Below, one piece after another: positions 58,114-64,000 of a stretch of 64,000 nt of DNA. The notes beneath the pieces were generated by a model, which saw only the letters and a program-made list of their open reading frames with translations, searched no databases and was not told the origin of the DNA. Numbering within the stretch: position 1 is the stretch's first letter; each line of letters starts with the position of its first letter. The stretch comes from JAOADN01 sp046155885 (GTDB lineage: Bacteria; Pseudomonadota; Alphaproteobacteria; Rhodobacterales; Rhodobacteraceae), in NCBI GenBank assembly GCA_046155885.1, contig JBJXFU010000007.1, positions 50,109 through 114,108 on the forward strand, read 5' to 3'. The position numbers were made by a program, and so were the translations under genes.

Positions 58114-59964
58114 ATGTCAAACGCCCTGCGCCAGAAACGCGGCAACACGATCGTCTTCGCCATTCTCGCGCTGGTCATCCTCGGCCTCGGCGGCTACGGC
58201 GCGCGGACCTTCACCGGGCAGACCGAAACCATCGGGGCGGTCGGCGAAGAGAAGATCGACGCCAGGGATTATTTCCGCGCGCTGCAGTCGCAGATGCGCG
58301 CGACCTCGGCCAAGCTCGGCACGCAGGTCACCATCGAGATCGCCCAGCAGCTTGGCATCGATGCGCAGATCCGGGCGCAGCTTTTCTCGGGTGCGGCGCT
58401 GGACGGCGAGGCCAGGCGCATCGGCGTGTCGGCGGGCGACGACCAGGTGCGGCAGTCGATCCTGGGGCTTTCGCAGTTTTCCGGGCCCGACGGCAGCTTC
58501 GACCGCGAAGCCTATAAGTTCGCGCTGCGGCAAGAGGGTCTGACCGAGGCGGAGTTCGAGGCGCGGCTGCGCAAGGACGCGGTGCGCGCGATGATCGAAC
58601 GCGCCGTCGCCGACGGGGCCCCGGTGCCGGACACCTATGTCGGGGCGCTTGCCGCCTATCTTGGCGAAGAGCGCGATTTCGTGCTGTCCGAGCTGCTTGC
58701 CGCCGATCTGCCCGAACCGGTGGCGGCACCCGACGAGGCGGCGGTGAAGGCCTTTCACGATGCCAATCCCGACCGCTTCACCCGCCCCGAGATCCGCCAC
58801 ATCACCTATGTCTGGCTGACGCCCGAAATGGCCGCGACGGCGGTCGAGGTCAGCGAGGCCGACCTGAAGGCGGCCTATGACGCGCGCCAGGCCGAGTTCC
58901 TGATCCCGGAACGGCGCGAAGTCGCCCGGCTGGTCTTTCCGACGGCTGCGGAAGCGGCGGCCGCGAAGGCGCGGATTGACGGAGGAAGCGCCACCTTCGA
59001 CGACGAAGTGAAGGCCCGCGGGCTTGCCCCCGCCGACGTGGCGCTGGGCGATCTCGGCAAGGACGAGCTTGGCGCGGCGGGCGAAGCGGTGTTCGCGCTG
59101 GCGGGCCCCGGGGTGGTCGGCCCGGTCGACAGCGACCTCGGGCCGGCCCTTTACTCGATGAGCAAGGTGCTGGCCGCCGAAGAGACGAGTTTCGAAGAGG
59201 CCCGGTCCGATCTGGAAGCCGAGGCGCGGCTTGACCGGGCGCGGCGGACCATCGCCGACAAGATGCCGGCGATCGAGGATCTGCTGGCCTCGGGTGCCAC
59301 GCTTGAAGACGTGGCGAAAGAGACGGGGCTGGAGCTTGGCAAGGTCGATTACACAACCGACAGCGCCGATGGAATCTCCGGCTACCCCGCCTTCCGCGCT
59401 GCCGCCGAGGCCGCCACGGCCGAGGATTTCCCGGCGCTGGGCGGGCTGGACGACGGGGGCGTTTTCGCCATCCGCCTCGACGGCATCGACCCGCCGGCGC
59501 TGAAGCCGCTCGAGGAGGTGCGCGACGAGGTTGTCGCCGCCTGGACGGACGATGCCACCCACAAGGCGCTTCTCGCCCTCGCCGAGACGATCCGCGCCGA
59601 GGTTGAGACGGGCGCGACGCTTGCCGGCAAGGGGCTGGTGACGACGAGCTATTCCCGCTTTCCGCGCAGCGGGCATCTTGACGGGGCGCCCGGCGAGATC
59701 GTCGCGGCGGTGTTCCGGACCGGGGCGGGCAAGGCTTCGGTGACCGATGCGGAAGGCCGGGTGTTCCTGGCGCAGGTCACGGAAGTGCACGCCGCCGACG
59801 CAGCCGACGCCGAGCAGCAGCGCATTTCGCAAGCCATCGGCCAGGAGGCCGGGGCGAGCCTGTCGCAAGATTTCTTCTCGCTTTTCGCCGAGGCGCTGGA
59901 GCTTCGCGATGGCGTCAGCCTCAATCAGGCGGCCATTGCGGCCGTCCATTCGCAGATCCGCTGA
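58114..59964 (+). CDS. ppiD: Periplasmic folding chaperone / peptidyl-prolyl isomerase PpiD
   Basis: This 616-residue protein has an N-terminal membrane anchor (about residues 12-31, NTIVFAILALVILGLGGYG), a SurA/PpiD N-terminal chaperone region and a parvulin-like segment with the EARSDLEAEARLDRA and VGPVDSDLGPALYSMSKV stretches. It would fold outer-membrane and secreted proteins. It ends 13 bases before trpE, a gene order known from related genomes. Confidence 0.88.
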   Translation: MSNALRQKRGNTIVFAILALVILGLGGYGARTFTGQTETIGAVGEEKIDARDYFRALQSQMRATSAKLGTQVTIEIAQQLGIDAQIRAQLFSGAALDGEARRIGVSAGDDQVRQSILGLSQFSGPDGSFDREAYKFALRQEGLTEAEFEARLRKDAVRAMIERAVADGAPVPDTYVGALAAYLGEERDFVLSELLAADLPEPVAAPDEAAVKAFHDANPDRFTRPEIRHITYVWLTPEMAATAVEVSEADLKAAYDARQAEFLIPERREVARLVFPTAAEAAAAKARIDGGSATFDDEVKARGLAPADVALGDLGKDELGAAGEAVFALAGPGVVGPVDSDLGPALYSMSKVLAAEETSFEEARSDLEAEARLDRARRTIADKMPAIEDLLASGATLEDVAKETGLELGKVDYTTDSADGISGYPAFRAAAEAATAEDFPALGGLDDGGVFAIRLDGIDPPALKPLEEVRDEVVAAWTDDATHKALLALAETIRAEVETGATLAGKGLVTTSYSRFPRSGHLDGAPGEIVAAVFRTGAGKASVTDAEGRVFLAQVTEVHAADAADAEQQRISQAIGQEAGASLSQDFFSLFAEALELRDGVSLNQAAIAAVHSQIR

Positions 59965-59977
59965 TCCGGCCGGACGC

Positions 59978-61489
59978 ATGGCGATCACCCCCGCCTTTCC
60001 CGACTTCGAGGCGGCCTGGGCGGCGGGGCGGAACCAGCTGGTCTTCGCCCGCCTCGCGGCCGATCTCGACACGCCGGTATCGCTGATGCTGAAGCTCGCG
60101 GATGCGCAGCCGATGAGCTTCATGCTGGAAAGCGTGACCGGCGGCGAGGTGCGCGGGCGCTATTCGGTGGTGGGGCTGAAGCCCGACCTGATCTGGGAGT
60201 GCCGGGGCGATGTCAGCCGGGTCAACCGGCAGGCGCGCTTCGACGATGCGGCGTTCGAGCCGCTTCCCGGCCATCCGCTCCGGACCCTGCGCGACCTGAT
60301 CGCGGAAAGCCGGATCGAGATGCCCGAAGGGATGCCGTCGATCGCGGCGGGGCTGTTCGGGTACCTTGGCTACGACATGATCCGGCTGGTCGAGCGGCTG
60401 CCGGGTGTGAAGCCCGACCCGATCGGGGTGCCGGACGCGGTGCTGATGCGGCCCACGGTCGTGGCCGTGCTGGACGGGGTGAAGGGCGAGGTGACGGTCT
60501 GTTCGCCGGCCTGGGTAGCTTCGGGCCTGTCGGCGCGGGCGGCCTATGCGCAGGCGGCCGAGCGGGTGATGGACGCGGTGCGCGATCTGGAGCGCGCCCC
60601 GGTGGGCGCGGGCCGCGATCTGGGCGATGCCGCACCGGTCGGTGCCTACCGGTCGAACTTCACGCCCGAGGGCTATCGGGCGGCGGTGGAGAAGGCCAGG
60701 GAGTACATCCGCGCCGGCGACATTTTCCAGGTCGTCCCCTCGCAGCGCTGGGCGGCCGATTTCACCCTTCCGCCCTTTGCGCTCTACCGTTCGCTGCGGC
60801 GCACCAACCCTTCGCCGTTCCTGACCTTTTTCAACTTCGACAGCTTCCAGATCGTCGGCGCCAGTCCCGAAATCCTGGTCCGTTTGCGCGACGGCATCGT
60901 CACCGTGCGGCCGATCGCCGGCACCCGGCCGCGCGGCGCCACGCCCGAGGAGGACCGCGCGCATGAGGCGAGCCTTCTGGCCGACGTGAAGGAGCGGGCC
61001 GAGCACCTGATGCTGCTCGATCTCGGGCGGAACGATGTGGGGCGGGTGGCGAAGGTGGGGACGGTGAAGCCGACCGAGCAGTTCGTGATCGAACGCTACA
61101 GCCATGTGATGCACATCGTTTCGAACGTCACCGGCGAGATCGCGGCGGGCGAGGATGCGCTGTCGGCGCTGCTGGCCGGGCTGCCGGCGGGGACGGTTTC
61201 GGGGGCGCCGAAGGTCCGGGCGATGCAGATCATCGACGAGCTGGAGCCGGAAAAGCGCGGCGTCTATGGCGGCGGCATGGGGTACTTCGCGGCCAACGGC
61301 GAGATGGACATGTGCATCGCGCTGCGCACGGCGGTGGTGAAGGACGGGCGGCTTTACATCCAGGCGGGGGGGGGCGTGGTTTATGACAGCGACCCCGAGG
61401 CCGAGTTCCAGGAGACGGTCAACAAGTCGAAGGCGCTGCGCAAGGCGGCCGAGGACGCGGGGCTGTTCGTCCGGCGCGGCAACGGCTGA
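59978..61489 (+). CDS. trpE: Anthranilate synthase component I
   Basis: This 503-residue chorismate-using enzyme starts tryptophan synthesis. Its C-terminal chorismate-binding half has IRAGDIFQVVPSQR, FNFDSFQIVGASPEILVR, PIAGTRPRG, LLDLGRNDVGRVAKVGTV and GAPKVRAMQIIDELEP. The N-terminal LMLKLADAQPMSFMLESV holds the tryptophan-binding site. No leader peptide or attenuator precedes it; it lies 13 bases after ppiD. The glutamine amidotransferase subunit is not in the window. Confidence 0.95.
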   Translation: MAITPAFPDFEAAWAAGRNQLVFARLAADLDTPVSLMLKLADAQPMSFMLESVTGGEVRGRYSVVGLKPDLIWECRGDVSRVNRQARFDDAAFEPLPGHPLRTLRDLIAESRIEMPEGMPSIAAGLFGYLGYDMIRLVERLPGVKPDPIGVPDAVLMRPTVVAVLDGVKGEVTVCSPAWVASGLSARAAYAQAAERVMDAVRDLERAPVGAGRDLGDAAPVGAYRSNFTPEGYRAAVEKAREYIRAGDIFQVVPSQRWAADFTLPPFALYRSLRRTNPSPFLTFFNFDSFQIVGASPEILVRLRDGIVTVRPIAGTRPRGATPEEDRAHEASLLADVKERAEHLMLLDLGRNDVGRVAKVGTVKPTEQFVIERYSHVMHIVSNVTGEIAAGEDALSALLAGLPAGTVSGAPKVRAMQIIDELEPEKRGVYGGGMGYFAANGEMDMCIALRTAVVKDGRLYIQAGGGVVYDSDPEAEFQETVNKSKALRKAAEDAGLFVRRGNG

Positions 61490-61555
61490 GGCGGGGAAAG
61501 AAAGGATGGGATCGGGGGTGCCGGTCCGGGCTTGGAGGGATGCGCCCGACCCTCT

Positions 61556-61672
61556 CCCAACCCCTTGCGGGCGCTGCATTAACCGCCGGCTTCCGCAACG
61601 TTCGCAGGGTGCCAGAAACTCCCCAGCAATATGCCATACGATCGTATGGCTTTGAGTGAGTTAAACGTTAAC
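61556..61672. repeat. Dispersed repeat family 1, copy C
   Basis: It begins CCCAACCCCTTGCG, continues GCGCTGCATTAACCGCC, and ends in CCATACGATCGTATGG and TTAAACGTTAAC, as copy A does. It is slightly shorter in the middle than copies A and B. It lies 67 bases after the trpE stop. Confidence 0.8.
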
Positions 61673-61713
61673 TTCGAATCATCAGGGCGCGCAGCCCGTG
61701 CCGCGTCTTGCCG

Positions 61714-61784
61714 CTGATCCGTGCCGTCCGGAGTGCGCGAAAGGGGCGGCGCCCGAACCGCCGGGGTGGGCGGGAAGCGCCCGC
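61714..61784. repeat. 72-bp repeat, first copy
   Basis: It begins CTGATCCGTGCCG and ends GGGTGGGCGGGAAGCGCCCGC, with a matching second copy at 62165-62238. It follows family 1 copy C directly. Confidence 0.65.
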
Positions 61785-62063
61785 GCAAGGCCGTATCCGG
61801 GGGGGGCGTATCCGGGGGCGTACTCGGCGGGGGCGGTGCGGACGCCGCGCGTGGCCAGGGCCCCGGCCGGCCGTCCCGTTGGCGGGCAGGATTCGGGTAG
61901 AAGACGAGCCGCCTTAACCCCGCCTTAGGACTTCCCGGCGCAGGATGGCGTCCGTGCCAGCCCTCCTTCCCGCCGCGCCCGTCCCTTCCGGGCGGGGCGC
62001 CGGAAGCGTGCCGGCGTCTTTACCCTGAAGAGGAAGGAAAGGCCCCGGAACGAGCGAAAACAC

Positions 62064-62084
62064 CCTGCCCCAAAAAGGGGCAGG
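62064..62084 (-). terminator. Hairpin with AAAAA loop
   Basis: CCTGCCCC and GGGGCAGG form a perfect 8-bp stem around AAAAA. On the minus strand it is followed by GTGTTTTCGC, so it may end read-through from the deacetylase gene. Confidence 0.45.
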
Positions 62085-62164
62085 ATGCTTTCTCCCGGGG
62101 TTTGGAAGCCCGGTGGAGGGAGCTTCGCCGGAAAGGGTTACCCGCCCGTTAAGGCGCCCCGCCC

Positions 62165-62238
62165 TTGATCCGCGCCGGACGGAACGCGCGCTGAGGGCGG
62201 CGCCCGAAACGCCGGGGTGGGCGGGGAGCGCCCGCCCG
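62165..62238. repeat. 72-bp repeat, second copy
   Basis: It reads CTTGATCCGCGCCGGACGG at the start and GGGTGGGCGGGGAGCGCCCG at the end, a direct repeat of 61714-61784 with a few changes. Confidence 0.65.
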
Positions 62239-62483
62239 GGATTCTCTGTCGCGGCAGAATGGCCGGACGGGTCGGGAGTTCGGGCGGAAGGGGCGCCGGC
62301 GCGGCCCATGGCTCTGGCTACCGGCGGCCGTCATGCTGGCGGGCATGGGTCGGGAAGGGCGCAAGACCGCTGCAACCGGACTCCGGATCGCCATGCTGCG
62401 CCGCTCGAACGTGCGGCGGCAGGGTTGTCCCAGGACCCGCTTCCGCGAGGCAAGTCCCCCAGGGCGCTGCAGGCCGCCCGGGA

Positions 62484-64000
62484 TCAGGGCGTGTAGGTCT
62501 TGGGCTTGCCCGCCGCCGGCGCCGTCGCTTCGCCGGCCGGTTCGGTCGCTGCCGGTTCGGGCTCCGCGGCCGCCGCCGGGGCGGGCTCCGGGGCCACGCT
62601 CGCCTTCAGGATCGCCGATGCCGGCGCCGCCGCGACGCCCTTGCCGTCTTCCGACGCCCAGGTGAAGAGCGCCGTCACCGAAGCCGGCAGGCTGCCCAGC
62701 ACCACGATCGCGCTTCCCGATTGCGCCGCCTCGAACGCCGCCCGGTCGAGCGCCCGCCGGATCGCCTCGGGCTCGCTGGTGCCGCTGTCGGCCGCGCGCA
62801 GGATCATCCCGTAGGGCACGCCGGCGGCCTCGGCCAGCTGGCGGGCGGGGTTCAGGCCGGTGTTCCAGGTCAGAAGCCCGAGCCCGTCGGGCCTGACCAG
62901 GGCCACCGCGTGCCGGGCCGCCGTGCGGTCGGTCTGGAAGGCCGCGTCCGGCGCCGCGACCAGCGCGACCGCCTCGGGAAGGGCCTCGAGCGCGCCCTGG
63001 TAGGCCACCTCCATGTCCTGTGCCGTCGCGGTTCCGGGGCCGGCGGCAGCGAGGATCGCCACCTCGAACCCGGCGCGTCGGTAGGCCGCCGCCCGTGCGG
63101 CCGCATCCGGACGGGCCGGGTCGATGGCGACGGTCACCGGCAGGGGCAGCGTGGCGATGGTCGCCGGATCGAGGCCCCCGGCCTCCTCGCCGAGATCGAC
63201 GAGCAGCACCGAGAGAAGCGGCAGGCCGCGCGGGTTCTCGAAGACGGCCGCATAGAGGTCGAGCGCGGAGGATGGCGCCGGTGCATCCCCGGCGCTTTCA
63301 GACGGCCCGCCGCCGATCGTCGGAAGCCGGTTCACCCTGACCCCGGCGGCGTTCGAAAGCCCGGGCTTCGGCGCATCGACCGCGCCGACCGGGGGGGTGG
63401 GGGAATCGGACTTCAGGACCGGGGGGCTGCTGCCCGCGCCGTCTTCGGTCGCGACTTGCGCCGGCTCGGGGGCGGATTCGGGCGCCGTCTCCGGCGCGGC
63501 GTCGGCCGTCACCTCGGGCGCCGGTTCGGCGGCGGCCTGCGGAGTTGGCTCGGGCGCCTTCTGAGCGGTCTTCCGCGAGGCAGGCACCTTGATCGTCTTG
63601 GCCCCCGAGGCGGCGGCGGTGACCTGCGGCTTGCCGGCATCCGTGCCGGCCCCGCCCTGCCGCGCGCCCGCCCCGGCGCCCGCCTCAGCTCCGGCGCCCG
63701 CACCCGCTCCGGCACCCGCACCCGCTCCGGCACCCTCTTCGGGGGCCGTTCCTTCGGGTGCCGCCGGAATCACCACGGGTTTGCTGGAATCGTCCGCGGC
63801 CTGCCCGGCGGGCCCGCCCGGGGCGGCGTCGGACAGCACATCGTTGCTGTCGTCCGTGGGCGCGGGGTCGGCAAGGGCGACGTTGACGTCGGACTGGTCT
63901 GCCGCGTCCTCGCCGGGGCCCTGGCCGGGCTTGATTCCGGCCGTGGCGGCGGGCGTGGCGGGGACGGCGGCGGGGATGGCGGCGGGGATGGCGGCGGGGA
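62484..64000 (-). CDS. YibQ-type divergent polysaccharide deacetylase (N-terminus outside window)
   Basis: This partial gene (at least 505 residues visible) has a long low-complexity Ala/Pro/Glu-rich region, including a Gly-Ala dipeptide run encoded near 63655-63740, and a C-terminal divergent deacetylase domain. The domain reads LPLLSVLLVDLGEEAGGLDPATIATLPLPVTVAIDP, then YRRAGFEVAILAA and IVVLGSLPASVTALFTW. The family is often found beside murein hydrolase genes. The N-terminus, probably membrane-anchored, lies beyond base 64000. Confidence 0.82.
   Translation of the reverse strand, partial: PAAIPAAIPAAVPATPAATAGIKPGQGPGEDAADQSDVNVALADPAPTDDSNDVLSDAAPGGPAGQAADDSSKPVVIPAAPEGTAPEEGAGAGAGAGAGAGAGAEAGAGAGARQGGAGTDAGKPQVTAAASGAKTIKVPASRKTAQKAPEPTPQAAAEPAPEVTADAAPETAPESAPEPAQVATEDGAGSSPPVLKSDSPTPPVGAVDAPKPGLSNAAGVRVNRLPTIGGGPSESAGDAPAPSSALDLYAAVFENPRGLPLLSVLLVDLGEEAGGLDPATIATLPLPVTVAIDPARPDAAARAAAYRRAGFEVAILAAAGPGTATAQDMEVAYQGALEALPEAVALVAAPDAAFQTDRTAARHAVALVRPDGLGLLTWNTGLNPARQLAEAAGVPYGMILRAADSGTSEPEAIRRALDRAAFEAAQSGSAIVVLGSLPASVTALFTWASEDGKGVAAAPASAILKASVAPEPAPAAAAEPEPAATEPAGEATAPAAGKPKTYTP

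Larger units (their letters stand above)
61490..62483. other. 994-bp intergenic region with repeats and a hairpin
   Basis: No gene is supported. The region holds repeat family 1 copy C, two copies of a third, 72-bp repeat, and a CCTGCCCC/GGGGCAGG hairpin. Open frames here are Arg/Gly/Pro-rich shadows. Confidence 0.75.

Noticed and set aside
56243..58120. A 625-residue minus-strand open frame across DUF2127 and aminotransferase genes
   Set aside because: It is the antisense shadow of genes with clear motifs.
59965..59977. trp attenuator before trpE
   Set aside because: Only 13 bases separate ppiD from trpE; there is no room for a leader peptide or terminator.

Overview
The window is ordinary chromosome of a very GC-rich alphaproteobacterium. 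Gene content points to the Rhodobacteraceae/Paracoccaceae (Rhodobacter, Rhodovulum, Defluviimonas type): a DksA with one Cys in its finger, a TakP-like TRAP binding protein, DUF2927, DUF2852 and DUF2127 proteins, a B12-dependent NrdJ followed by a tiny protein, ppiD-trpE, and an ilvI/ilvH pair with an arylsulfotransferase-like gene between them. No transposase, integrase, phage gene or CRISPR array was seen. The unusual DNA is intergenic: dispersed repeats, large perfect hairpins and several readable regulatory sites.

Layout. 1-6131: a minus-strand polyamine/guanidino-compound operon (binding protein, two permeases, ATPase, metallo-beta-lactamase hydrolase, agmatinase-like ureohydrolase), with a divergent TetR regulator. 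6132-16400: an SDR without the usual Tyr/Lys, a dGTPase-like protein, an A-type Fe-S carrier, a PAS/LuxR regulator, two tandem Met-rich cupredoxins, exonuclease III, a flavin monooxygenase and DksA. 16586-23111: a MoxR-VWA operon (MoxR ATPase, GST, GNAT, DUF2927 lipoprotein, a 54-residue membrane protein, VWA protein), then a membrane protein and an M48 protease. 23273-26149: a ribose/fructose-type ABC importer. 26227-36781: a PIN protein and rRNA methyltransferase, Entner-Doudoroff edd-eda under a LacI-type operator, glnE, ybaK, DUF2852 under paired operators, and bpt.

37337-45605: TRAP transporter dctQM, a convergent takP-like binding protein, and the ilvI-(ASST-like)-ilvH operon behind a classical attenuator with a Val-Leu-Val-Ile-Val leader peptide. 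45661-53537: two EF-hand secreted proteins, nrdJ, tRNA-Pro(TGG), a DUF192 protein and a double cold-shock-domain protein. 53653-61489: pdxH, then fabI-lysE-gpt-DUF2127-aminotransferase and ppiD-trpE. The window ends inside a YibQ-type divergent polysaccharide deacetylase gene.

The genes serve mainly central metabolism and housekeeping: nitrogen (agmatinase, glnE), carbon (ED pathway, TRAP and ABC uptake), branched-chain amino acids and tryptophan, nucleotides and envelope quality control. The least explained items are two families of roughly 130 bp and 180 bp intergenic repeats (three to four copies each, twice side by side), the paired ATGTGAA-N5-TTCACAT palindromes, the Met-rich cupredoxin pair, the MoxR-VWA operon and the 73-residue protein behind nrdJ.
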